A stretch of 26,075 nucleotides of DNA from positions 1-26,075 of IMG/VR virus record IMGVR_UViG_3300029448_006364; one strand, 5' to 3'. This document shows, piece after piece, positions 16,179 to 24,228 of the stretch (position 1 is its first letter; the number at the start of each line of letters is the position of its first letter). Under the pieces are notes generated by a model, which searched no databases, was not told where the DNA came from, and saw only the letters and a list, made by a program, of their open reading frames with translations. The stretch comes from a virus. A program made the position numbers and the translations under genes.

Positions 16179-16762
16179 TATATCTTATGTACAAAATTTA
16201 AATTACCTGTTATGTCTACATACTTATCGAATATTCTTTCCTCAAAAAAATGATCACTTAAAATCTTTCCATCCTGAGATAAAGTAAACCTAAGAAGATC
16301 AAAGTCAGTATAATTTAAGTTAAAATTATTTTTTGGAAAGTTACCTGCTCCAATTATTATATGTGGGGATTCATTAATACCAAATACTTTATTTTCCATA
16401 GATTCGTTTACTACAACTTCGTTATTAATAAATATTTTAAAATAAAGTTTAGGTTTATGATCAAACTTTACTACTGTATGCTTATCAACAGGTATAGGAA
16501 AAGGTAATCTATAATACCTTGGTTTATCTTCATAAGTTATTGTAATAACAGTTTCTTCTGGGTATAAATCTAAACCTGTATACCTAGGAACTAAAGTAAA
16601 TATAGTTTTTTGGAGTTTAGAATTATCTCTTAATATAAAATCAAAAGAAAACTCAAACGAATGTTCTCCGGTTAATAAAAGATTAGAAGGATTAGAAGGA
16701 AAAGTATCACAAATACTGCTAGGCCAAAATAACCAAGGTTCTCCTTTATTTATTTTCAGCAT
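16178..16762 (-). CDS. Stand-alone jelly-roll (LamG/concanavalin-like) protein
   Basis: A 194-residue protein with strongly alternating beta-strand composition: HSFEFSFDFILRD, TVVKFDHKPKLYFKIFINNE and LLRFTLSQDGKILSDHFFEER. This pattern, with a short Asn-Gly-type hairpin in the middle and a closing strand, is that of a LamG/concanavalin A-like sandwich. No catalytic residues or secretion signal are visible. Similar domains are inserted in the two GT7 enzymes nearby, so it may be a separate carbohydrate- or acceptor-recognition subunit. It lies between the two CHHP-type radical SAM genes and overlaps copy 5 by 17 bases. Fold assignment is by pattern only. Confidence 0.5.
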   Translation of the reverse strand: MLKINKGEPWLFWPSSICDTFPSNPSNLLLTGEHSFEFSFDFILRDNSKLQKTIFTLVPRYTGLDLYPEETVITITYEDKPRYYRLPFPIPVDKHTVVKFDHKPKLYFKIFINNEVVVNESMENKVFGINESPHIIIGAGNFPKNNFNLNYTDFDLLRFTLSQDGKILSDHFFEERIFDKYVDITGNLNFVHKI

Positions 16763-18119
16763 ACATATTAGTTAACTGAGGAAACGTATCAGAAAAACTA
16801 GTACCTCTTCTCTTATCATACTCCTCAACAAATTTAAAAAACTCTTTCCTACTTTTTTCTTGATCATAAATTACGCTATTACCTATTGCATAATCATATG
16901 TTCGTTTAATTTTCTGTATTTCTACGTTTGAAAATCCATAGTTACTATGAGTAAATTCTTTTATTCCATAGTATAAAGCTTTCTCAGCAGATTTTAGTAT
17001 TAGCTCTTTATGTTCCTTATCTAATACTCTTACAGACATAAAAGAAGGCCATCTTAAATAAGAGGTATCCAACTGTATAGCTGATACCCAGTATCTTTTA
17101 CCATTAGCATATTTCTTTTTTAGGTTAAAAACTCTATCAATAACCTTATCGTAAGTAAAAACCGATAGGGCATTAAAAGTAGCCATAACATTTATAGTTA
17201 CTTTCGGTAACTTAGTAAGTATTTTATTAACATTGGCCCAAAATTTATCAGCTTGTAATCCATATCTTACATATTCAGCTTGTTTATCATCTCCTTCTAT
17301 CGAGGTAAATACTATTAATTCTCTTACCTTATTATTATTGCATAAATCTGTAGCTATCTCTATAAATCTATCTATAAGTTTATCTGGTACTCCTAAATTT
17401 GTATTGATTGCTAAAGATATATTACTATTCTCTTTATAATTTTCTTGTATATATTCTAATACTTTAAAAGTATCTTTAGATAATAAAGGTTCGCCGCCAG
17501 TAATTCTAAATGTATGGAGATCTTTAAACATATCTGGCCACCATTTCCAAAAAGCTTCTATATAAGGATTGTGTTCTGAATGTTTATAAGGAAATTCATT
17601 TTTTTTCTTTAAAAACTCTATGTCGTTATAGTTATTAACCTCTTTATATCCTCCATGATTCTCTATTTCTTCTACCCATTTAGAAGAATACTGAGGTCCA
17701 CAGTAAGCACAAGCAAAATTACAAGTATTTGAAAAAGATACTTCTACATATTTAGGATTAAAGTTATCTTCCCAGTCTGAATTAACTATATTATCGAATT
17801 GCGATATTGACCAAGGTTCAGATGACTTAAAAACTCTATCTGAATAAGAAGTAGAATTATCTTCTACATTCCAGCAGTAATTACATTCAGATGGTTTTCT
17901 ATTATTGATCATCTGTCTGCGTTTCATTTTCTTATGCTTAGTATTATGTAAAGCAGTAGGATTACTCTTTAATTCTTCTAATGGTATTTTATGAGGAGAA
18001 GGATGGTGACAGGAATGAGTCATACCGGTACCAAGATGCATAGTAACTTGGGTCCATTTAGCTAAGCAGAACCCTTTACCAACAGAATCTAATTTATTCT
18101 TTACTTCTTGATTGGTCAT
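16746..18119 (-). CDS. Radical SAM protein with CHHP-type N-terminal module, copy 5
   Basis: A 457-residue protein, close in layout to copy 4. It has FCLAKW (C18), SCHHPSPHKIPLEELK (C37 onward), CNYC (C79, C82), the core CNFACAYC (C133, C137, C140) and GGEP at 208-211. The shared ALHNTKHKK stretch and the PYIEAFWKWW segment indicate a duplication with copy 4. It lacks copy 4's long C-terminal tail. This is the first of the radical SAM run to be transcribed, directly after the GT7 genes with a four-base overlap. This gene order suggests that glycosyl transfer and radical modification act on the same product, but the substrate is unknown. Confidence 0.87.
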   Translation of the reverse strand: MTNQEVKNKLDSVGKGFCLAKWTQVTMHLGTGMTHSCHHPSPHKIPLEELKSNPTALHNTKHKKMKRRQMINNRKPSECNYCWNVEDNSTSYSDRVFKSSEPWSISQFDNIVNSDWEDNFNPKYVEVSFSNTCNFACAYCGPQYSSKWVEEIENHGGYKEVNNYNDIEFLKKKNEFPYKHSEHNPYIEAFWKWWPDMFKDLHTFRITGGEPLLSKDTFKVLEYIQENYKENSNISLAINTNLGVPDKLIDRFIEIATDLCNNNKVRELIVFTSIEGDDKQAEYVRYGLQADKFWANVNKILTKLPKVTINVMATFNALSVFTYDKVIDRVFNLKKKYANGKRYWVSAIQLDTSYLRWPSFMSVRVLDKEHKELILKSAEKALYYGIKEFTHSNYGFSNVEIQKIKRTYDYAIGNSVIYDQEKSRKEFFKFVEEYDKRRGTSFSDTFPQLTNMYAENK

Positions 18120-19477
18120 AACTTTACATTAAGCATTTTTGCCCAAGGAGTTAGCTTTTCTTCACTAACTAAATCATACTTTAAGGTACTTATACCTTCA
18201 TTTTTATAGTTTGACTTACCTTGTTGCATTTCTAATACATATCTGCGTTCATTTTTAGCTGTTGTAGGACCTTTAGCCCATTTACCGTTAACTAATCCTT
18301 CATCTTTATGAGGTAAACATCTAAATTTACCATCTCTACGATGAGGAATGATAGCATTATATACTACCATATCTTCTTTAACATTAGTAATATTTTCTCT
18401 AAGGTCATTTTTACTTTCTGTAAGCTTCCATATAGTTTCTCCTTGACTTTTTATTATAACTTCTCCTATACCTCCTTTAAATCTTTTTCCTGGATAGTTT
18501 TCCTCAAAAGAAGGTGTATATCCTAAGTAAATGTCACCATTTTTATATTTACTACTAAGCCTACCGTTATATATTAATGGAGATTCAGTACCATGACCTA
18601 ATTCAGCATCAGCTTCTACTCCATTTAAAAAATAATTAACTTTCCTTTCACGTGGATTAAACTTAGCTGTAATCCAAGTCCATAAGTTATCATATCTTTT
18701 TATCCACATGTAGTTATGTTGATGAAAAGTATTAAAAAATTGAAGAGTAAATGCTCTTGAATTATTGAAAGATAAGCCAAAATCTTCTCCAGGTATCCTA
18801 AAAATAGGATATTCGTAAAATTTAGCTTCATTATCACCTATTAAATGTATAGGAGCTTTATGCTGTTGATGCTCTGCTTTAGCTAAAATAGATATTTCAA
18901 ATTCTCTTTGAAAAAACCCTTTAGGTAAAGTTTCTTTAGGTACTATTATCTTAGAATCTTCACCATTAAAGTATAAATGACTAGAAAATGTATCCATACT
19001 AGTAGTAGTAACATCGAGCATACCTTCTAAATAACATCTCCAAAATAAATCATCATCTTCCATACCCCAATCCCAATAGTTATTAGAGTATCCATTGGTT
19101 TTTTCCACTTGTTCTTTTGAAAATATAACTGCTCCTCCAAAATATTCAAAGTATTTAAGTTTATAATCTGATTGAGATATTCTTACTGCTATATGTTGAG
19201 GATTATCTTTAGGAAAAGAGTAATCACAACTACTATCTTCCGGAATCATATCAATATCATGCCATACAATATAATCACAACCATCTTCGAATGCATGTTT
19301 AGCAGCTATATTTTTCATTGCTCCTCTATTAAACAGTTTATCATCTATTTGATGAGCAAAGTACATTTTAAATTCTATATTAGAGTCTTTTAAGAACTTA
19401 CCTACCTTAGGAATAAATTCATTAAGGTGTAATTCCCTATTTCTATACGGTACACAAACTCCTAACTTATGATTCAT
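18116..19477 (-). CDS. GT7 beta-1,4-galactosyltransferase-like enzyme with inserted LamG-type domain (copy A)
   Basis: The N-terminal 155 residues follow animal-type beta-1,4-galactosyltransferase: VPYRNRE (9-15), FNRGAMKN (49-56), the DID metal motif (74-76), EYFGG (111-115) and WGMEDDD (137-143). Residues from about 162 to 370 are a beta-rich jelly-roll insertion (SSHLYFNGEDSKIIVP to FKGGIGEVIIKS). The GT fold then resumes with IIPHRRDGKF, where H379 aligns with the third metal ligand of the family, and ends with the GISTLKYDL strand. Such enzymes transfer Gal or GalNAc from a UDP-sugar. There is no signal anchor, unlike eukaryotic members. The 453-residue protein overlaps both neighbours by four bases. 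Donor is inference. Confidence 0.83.
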   Translation of the reverse strand: MNHKLGVCVPYRNRELHLNEFIPKVGKFLKDSNIEFKMYFAHQIDDKLFNRGAMKNIAAKHAFEDGCDYIVWHDIDMIPEDSSCDYSFPKDNPQHIAVRISQSDYKLKYFEYFGGAVIFSKEQVEKTNGYSNNYWDWGMEDDDLFWRCYLEGMLDVTTTSMDTFSSHLYFNGEDSKIIVPKETLPKGFFQREFEISILAKAEHQQHKAPIHLIGDNEAKFYEYPIFRIPGEDFGLSFNNSRAFTLQFFNTFHQHNYMWIKRYDNLWTWITAKFNPRERKVNYFLNGVEADAELGHGTESPLIYNGRLSSKYKNGDIYLGYTPSFEENYPGKRFKGGIGEVIIKSQGETIWKLTESKNDLRENITNVKEDMVVYNAIIPHRRDGKFRCLPHKDEGLVNGKWAKGPTTAKNERRYVLEMQQGKSNYKNEGISTLKYDLVSEEKLTPWAKMLNVKL

Positions 19478-20877
19478 AACATTACCTCTAAATGATGATA
19501 GTTTTTACTATCAAATCTATTTCTTTCCTTATATTTACAAGAACTTAATCCATCTCTTTGGTAGTTAGATTTAAAAGTATAATAATTATTTAAATATCTT
19601 AATTGATTTTCTCTACTAGTCCAACTAATCCAGTAACCATCTTTATATCCATTTTCTTTATGAGGTAAAACTTTAAACTCACCTTTTTTTCGGTGTGGAA
19701 TAGGTTTAAATATATCAGTACTAGTCTGAGTTAATGTTTGATTACAGTTAAATACTCTTCCGTTGCTTCCTCCTTTAAGATCTAATAGCTCAGTACCGTT
19801 TACAAATTTCATATCGTAATAAGATACTAAGTAATCTTTAGAACTGAGAGAAAATAAACTATTAGAAAAGTTATTCCCTAATTCAGCACACTCTTCATCA
19901 GATAATGCTTCAGAATAAGTAGCAAAAGTATCTATAGTACCTTTAAACCAATTATTTTTTTCTTTTCTTTCAGGATCTCCTACTCCTAAGTAAATATATT
20001 TTTGTTTCCTTATATTTAACATCTTATCAAAAGGACTCTGTCCTACTTTTTTACCGTTTAAGTAGAATCTAACTAAAGGAGGTAAATAATTACCAGCTTT
20101 GCTAACTGTAATTATAGCATTATACCTTCCTGCTTGTAATCCTTTAGTAGGAAGAGAAATAGAACTTAAATCTTGTTTCCAAAATTGAAAAGTAAGGTCA
20201 AAAAAGGAATTTACTGTTAAGGTAGTATCAAAACCAGGTATACTAAATATAGAATTCTCATCAGTTACTTGATCTACATCAGATATTATATCATTATACC
20301 CAAAAGAAGTATAAATTGTAAAGTCTCTTATAACTGATAGTTTATTTGGTATTGCAACAAAGCTATCTTTACCATTAAACTCTAATGATACTCCTTCTCT
20401 TCCTTTTTGTACTACTTTTTTACCGTTTAAATCAATATGATTCTCTAAACAACGTAATAATAAATCATCATCTTCAAATCCCCACCCAAAATACTCGTTA
20501 GAATAACCATTTACCTGTTTAAATAGATTTACAGGAAAAGCGGTCACTCCTCCGAAGTATTCATCAAATAAAGTCCTAGAAACTCCTTCAGGTAAATCAA
20601 CTTTAGTAATTAAATGTGTGGGTTTATCAACATAAGAATAGTCAGCTTTGATAGGTAACATATCAATATCATGAAATATAACATAATCACATCCTAACTT
20701 ATCTGCTTCTAAAAAACCTATGTTTAAAAGTTTACCTCTATTAAATTCTTTTTTATCTGATTGTTCGACTATAATTAATTCAAAGTCTATTTTAAGGTAA
20801 TCGTTTATTTCTTTTCTAAATACGGCAAGCTGTTCTGATCTATTTCTATAAGGTACTATTATCCCTAATTTATGCAT
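19474..20877 (-). CDS. GT7 beta-1,4-galactosyltransferase-like enzyme with inserted LamG-type domain (copy B)
   Basis: A paralogue of the next gene. VPYRNRS (8-14), FNRGKLLNIGF (45-55), DID (70-72), EYFGG (106-110) and WGFEDDD (132-138) define the GT7 catalytic half. The insertion from about 160 to 390 is a clearer LamG-type domain than in copy A: VSLEFNGKDSFVAIP opens it, and FKGTIDTFATYSEALSDEE is a typical late LamG segment. The metal-site His returns as H395 in PIPHRKKGEF, and DGLSSCKYK matches the family C-terminus. Both copies also share an LPHK(D/E) motif near residue 390-405. The 467-residue product is soluble. The gene overlaps the small upstream gene by eight bases. Confidence 0.84.
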   Translation of the reverse strand: MHKLGIIVPYRNRSEQLAVFRKEINDYLKIDFELIIVEQSDKKEFNRGKLLNIGFLEADKLGCDYVIFHDIDMLPIKADYSYVDKPTHLITKVDLPEGVSRTLFDEYFGGVTAFPVNLFKQVNGYSNEYFGWGFEDDDLLLRCLENHIDLNGKKVVQKGREGVSLEFNGKDSFVAIPNKLSVIRDFTIYTSFGYNDIISDVDQVTDENSIFSIPGFDTTLTVNSFFDLTFQFWKQDLSSISLPTKGLQAGRYNAIITVSKAGNYLPPLVRFYLNGKKVGQSPFDKMLNIRKQKYIYLGVGDPERKEKNNWFKGTIDTFATYSEALSDEECAELGNNFSNSLFSLSSKDYLVSYYDMKFVNGTELLDLKGGSNGRVFNCNQTLTQTSTDIFKPIPHRKKGEFKVLPHKENGYKDGYWISWTSRENQLRYLNNYYTFKSNYQRDGLSSCKYKERNRFDSKNYHHLEVML

Positions 20878-21082
20878 CTTTTTTTGGTAGTTCTTCTATA
20901 TCTTTCGATATTTCAGGAGAACGACTTAAAAATTCAGCTAAATAATACTGAATTCTTTCATTCCACTCTTCTTTATCGATTTCTTCAAACCATAATACAA
21001 AACTATCTAAACTTCTACTAATTTTCTCTAATGCTTTAACTTTTCTTTCTTCTAAAAGCTGCTTTTCTACATCTAGACTCAT
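20870..21082 (-). CDS. Small helical protein of unknown function
   Basis: A 70-residue acidic, helix-rich protein (LEERKVKALEKISRSLDSF, then a WFEEIDKEEW segment) with no recognised motif, signal peptide or membrane span. It overlaps the GT7 gene by eight bases and the GT-A gene by four, so it is translated within the operon and is probably real. It could be a small partner of one of the flanking glycosyltransferases, but nothing in the sequence proves it. Confidence 0.65.
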   Translation of the reverse strand: MSLDVEKQLLEERKVKALEKISRSLDSFVLWFEEIDKEEWNERIQYYLAEFLSRSPEISKDIEELPKKDA

Positions 21083-21915
21083 ATTTTTACTATTTTATCT
21101 CTTAATTTATTCCAATTGGTATATTCGTTATAATTAATATACGAAAATTCCTTTAATTCTTCAACTAAATACTCTGGATTATTAATATCTATCTTCCATC
21201 CTGAGTCTTTAATAGCATTATACATTTTAAGGTACTCTTCTGAGTAAGCATATTGTTTATTTACATCGGCTACCTTTTTAATTCTATCTATACAAGTACT
21301 ATCCCATTTAAAATGATGTACTTGAGTAAATACTTCCTCTATAGGCATTCTTTTAGGGTGTTTAGCACCCCAGCTAGTATTATCAGCAAATTGTACGTAA
21401 TGTTGACCAGAAGTAACTCGCATAGATCCTTTCATTAGAGTAGCTTTGTTAGGGCACGCTCCAGACATAGGATATCTAAAGAATCCACCCAATGGAAATG
21501 CTTTATGTAAGTCCGTCTCTCTAGTGACCTTAGGAAAAGTACCATCTTTACCTATTCTATCTAAGAAACCGCCTGTAACAAACTCATAACCTCTTCTTTC
21601 ACACTGTTCCACTATGTCTTCTATATCATACGGATAAACTTGTAGTTCATCATCGTCAGATACTATCCACCAATCAGTTGGTTTAGTTCCTTTTATAGAA
21701 TTGTATATATCTGTTACTCTATTCCAATTATATTTAGAATCAGTAAATACCATAAATGGGTCTATACCTAATTCTTCTATTTCTTCAAGTATATTATCAT
21801 TTTCAGATTGTCTATAAACACCTACATAGATTTTATCTACCTTATTTTCATAATGTTTTAACATATGGGGTAGAATATGAGTATTCTCACCTACTACTGT
21901 AACTAAATTAAGCAT
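21079..21915 (-). CDS. GT-A glycosyltransferase (GT2/GT92-like)
   Basis: A 278-residue enzyme with a GT-A nucleotide-binding half: LVTVVGENTHILPHMLKHY at the start, a Rossmann-like YVGVYR strand, and WWIVSDDDELQ with the DxD motif at 87-89. The second half has HHFKWD (200-205), a motif common in the LPS and GT92-like branches where the His helps coordinate the metal. It likely transfers a sugar from a nucleotide donor. Length fits a single-domain enzyme. The gene overlaps the methyltransferase gene by eight bases. Acceptor and donor are unknown. Confidence 0.75.
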   Translation of the reverse strand: MLNLVTVVGENTHILPHMLKHYENKVDKIYVGVYRQSENDNILEEIEELGIDPFMVFTDSKYNWNRVTDIYNSIKGTKPTDWWIVSDDDELQVYPYDIEDIVEQCERRGYEFVTGGFLDRIGKDGTFPKVTRETDLHKAFPLGGFFRYPMSGACPNKATLMKGSMRVTSGQHYVQFADNTSWGAKHPKRMPIEEVFTQVHHFKWDSTCIDRIKKVADVNKQYAYSEEYLKMYNAIKDSGWKIDINNPEYLVEELKEFSYINYNEYTNWNKLRDKIVKI

Positions 21916-22645
21916 GTTGTACTATAGTTAAACCTGTAGAACTAGGTTTAGTTGTTAATATACCGTTATTAAATAGATTAAATGAGTTCCACTTAGCATT
22001 TTTCTTTAATTCTTTCATAAACTTAGCTGGACCATTATTAAATTCATGAAAATGGTCTTGATCAGCTATATCTTTAGTTATTATATAGTCTTTAGAGTAG
22101 GATTCATCAGTATCATGAATAGAAATAATACCTTTTTTGCTTACTATATTACTATAAAGTTCAAAATCTTGTTTTATATCTTTATATGAATGTCCAGCAT
22201 CAATATGTAAATAATCTATCTTTATATCCTCTTTAACAAAGAAGTTATAATAAGCTTTTTCAGTTGTTTCGTTTATAATACGAGGACAAAACGTTTTTCT
22301 AAAGAAAGAATCTTTATCTAACCAGTCTACTTGACCTCCTACTTCGTTAGCAGCATCTACAATGAATGTTACCCCTATATCACCCCAACTCATACCATTA
22401 TCTCCTTCAAATATACCTGCTTCATGAAGGTCTTGCCTGGCTTTAGTCATTATTCTAGGTATAAATCCACCTCCAGACCCTAAACATACACATACTTTAG
22501 CTCTCATATATTGAATAATAGAATATATTAATAGTCCATCACCTAAATCATTATCAGTTGCACCATGAGTCCATCTATAAGTGACTGGTTTATCCTTATT
22601 ATTAGTTATATTAGCTTTTATATAATGTTTATTAAGTATACTCAT
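21908..22645 (-). CDS. Class I SAM-dependent methyltransferase (Methyltransf_24-like)
   Basis: A 245-residue protein with the SAM-binding turn LGSGGG (55-60) after a VCVC strand, the acidic post-II region, and the family signature DYLHIDAGHSYKDIKQD (144-160), followed by KKGIISIHDTD (170-180). This pattern fits the Methyltransf_24 and macrocin-O-methyltransferase-like group, which commonly O-methylates sugars and antibiotics. A sugar O-methylation in the island's glycan is plausible. It touches the gene upstream by one base and overlaps the GT-A gene by eight. No membrane or export signal. Confidence 0.8.
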   Translation of the reverse strand: MSILNKHYIKANITNNKDKPVTYRWTHGATDNDLGDGLLIYSIIQYMRAKVCVCLGSGGGFIPRIMTKARQDLHEAGIFEGDNGMSWGDIGVTFIVDAANEVGGQVDWLDKDSFFRKTFCPRIINETTEKAYYNFFVKEDIKIDYLHIDAGHSYKDIKQDFELYSNIVSKKGIISIHDTDESYSKDYIITKDIADQDHFHEFNNGPAKFMKELKKNAKWNSFNLFNNGILTTKPSSTGLTIVQHA

Positions 22646-23511
22646 TATCTTTTTGATAATTTGTTGAGAGATTGCATATTAACGTTACTATTATTAGAAA
22701 TAATACTCTTTAAAGTGTTTATTTCATTAATATAGTTAAATCCTTCCGAAGAATCTAATATTTTATTCTTTTCCATCCAATAATGTCTGAAATATAGTTG
22801 AGCTTGTTTATATTCTAGTATACCTTTTTTACCTTTTAACCATTTCCTTTCATTACAGTGCCATACATTAGTAATTAACGGTATATAGTCTATCTTATGC
22901 AAATCTAATACATGTTTAAGTAATAATTGTTCAGCATAAACTAAGTATTTTGAGTTAGGAGCTCTTAAATCAGTAAGTTCTTTCATTAATTGTAACGAAG
23001 TTCTTGCATAGGATCTGGCAAAAGCAGGATTAGGGTAGTAATTGAAGCAACAATTAACTGAATTATTATTAGGACGGTGTAAAATATGTCTAGTTCTTCT
23101 TACATATTCATCCATTACGTTAGGATAGTAGTTTTCTCCGTTTTCATCATGTCCTACTATAACTTTATCCTTAAGAAAAGGTTCAAAGCACTTATAAACT
23201 AAAAAATCGTGATCTAATACTACTGAGGGTTGATTTATATTAGATAATATATCTAGTTTAGAGCTAGCCCAGAAAATATCTTTATTAATACTTTCATCGA
23301 ATGAACATCTGTATACATTATCCCAAAGTTCTATAGCATTAATATCAGATAAGAAAGAATGAGTCATCTTATCACAATATAAGTTAGTATTAGTATTAGG
23401 ATTATGCTTTTTCCACTGTATTGCAGATCCTAATAGTAAAGATACTTTGAGTTCAGTATAAAAGCTAGAGTGTTTTTTGATATTCTCTAATATCCATATA
23501 ACATTTACCAT
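22645..23511 (-). CDS. Putative GT-A-like glycosyltransferase
   Basis: A 288-residue protein. Residues 80-104 contain FWASSKLDIL, then VVLDHDFLV, where D100-H-D102 would be a DxD-type metal site. The W-A-x-x-K-x-x-x-L pattern before it recalls sugar-region enzymes that bind nucleotide sugars. After this come a Cys-Asn-rich NCCFNYYPNPAF segment (about 153-164) and a YAEQLLL helix. I do not recognise the exact family; the call rests on these motifs and the setting. It is the first gene of the island after the fibre-region proteins and is separated from them by 17 bases. Confidence 0.45.
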   Translation of the reverse strand: MVNVIWILENIKKHSSFYTELKVSLLLGSAIQWKKHNPNTNTNLYCDKMTHSFLSDINAIELWDNVYRCSFDESINKDIFWASSKLDILSNINQPSVVLDHDFLVYKCFEPFLKDKVIVGHDENGENYYPNVMDEYVRRTRHILHRPNNNSVNCCFNYYPNPAFARSYARTSLQLMKELTDLRAPNSKYLVYAEQLLLKHVLDLHKIDYIPLITNVWHCNERKWLKGKKGILEYKQAQLYFRHYWMEKNKILDSSEGFNYINEINTLKSIISNNSNVNMQSLNKLSKR

Positions 23512-23528
23512 TAAAACTTATTTTTCTT

Positions 23529-24227
23529 TTAACAAAGAGTACCACTTGTTATAACTCCATTTGCGTCTACTGTTAATACTGTAGTACCGTCAGAATATTT
23601 ACCTGCTGATACTGTAGTTGTTAATGTCGCATCAGTATAGAATGCATAAGCATCATCAAAGTTAGATCCATCATCATCGTTCCAGAATACCGTAGTACCA
23701 GATGCACCACAAGCAGTAGCTGCATCAGAAGCATGGTAACCTATACTAGCATTATTACTTCCAGGGGAGGTAGACCAGCAATAAAAATTAGTAACTGATG
23801 TATGATCAGTAGCAGTTAAATCTAAAGTAGCATTAGTAGATATAGTAGTAGAGCCATCAGTATCAGAAGTCCATTTTTGAAATACATAAGGATAAGTAGG
23901 AGATGCTACTAATCTAACTGTTGCATTATCATTATAAGAATTATTTTTTATAGCTAAAGTAGTTGAAGCATTTACTGTACCACTAGTATAAGGTAAAGTA
24001 ACTTGAGCTGTAATGTTAGTTTTAGTAACTACGTTACCATAAAATAGTTTATTACTTCTTAATTCACTATTTACACCAAGATTGGTAGCACCAGGATCAT
24101 CAACGATGTCTCTTGCCCAACCATTTGAACCTGATACAGTAATGTTATCGTTTCCGTCTACATTATTAGCCCAAGTGTCAGTTGATGAAAATGATATATT
24201 TGTGGTTCCGTATTCTGCTACTGCCAT
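23529..24227 (-). CDS. Beta-rich virion/adhesin-type protein, probable tail fibre tip
   Basis: A 232-residue Thr/Ser/Asn-rich protein. Residues 103-150 (VRLVASPTYPYVFQKWTSD, then a TTISTNATLDLT run) resemble a bacterial InlB B-repeat/bacterial Ig-like strand pattern. The C-terminal part (164-232) has the pattern ACGASGTTVFW, AYAFYTDATLTTTV, KYSDGTTVLTVD and a final GTLC. I associate this with secreted or fibre-tip proteins of Bacteroidota and their phages. No signal peptide is present, as expected for a virion protein. It lies two genes after the S74 fibre in the same operon. Exact role in the virion is inference. Confidence 0.6.
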   Translation of the reverse strand: MAVAEYGTTNISFSSTDTWANNVDGNDNITVSGSNGWARDIVDDPGATNLGVNSELRSNKLFYGNVVTKTNITAQVTLPYTSGTVNASTTLAIKNNSYNDNATVRLVASPTYPYVFQKWTSDTDGSTTISTNATLDLTATDHTSVTNFYCWSTSPGSNNASIGYHASDAATACGASGTTVFWNDDDGSNFDDAYAFYTDATLTTTVSAGKYSDGTTVLTVDANGVITSGTLC

Positions 24228-24228
24228 T

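Noticed and set aside
10764-18119. RiPP precursor peptide gene for the radical SAM enzymes
   Set aside because: No small open frame with a leader/core pattern lies between the radical SAM genes, which overlap or abut; the only small proteins (70 and 84 residues) are charged helical proteins without a core-like Cys, Ser or Thr tail.
3625-23511. Bacterial capsule or LPS gene cluster rather than phage
   Set aside because: It is continuous with phage tail genes on both sides, on the same strand and with the same composition, and has no flippase, polymerase, ligase or lipid-carrier enzyme.
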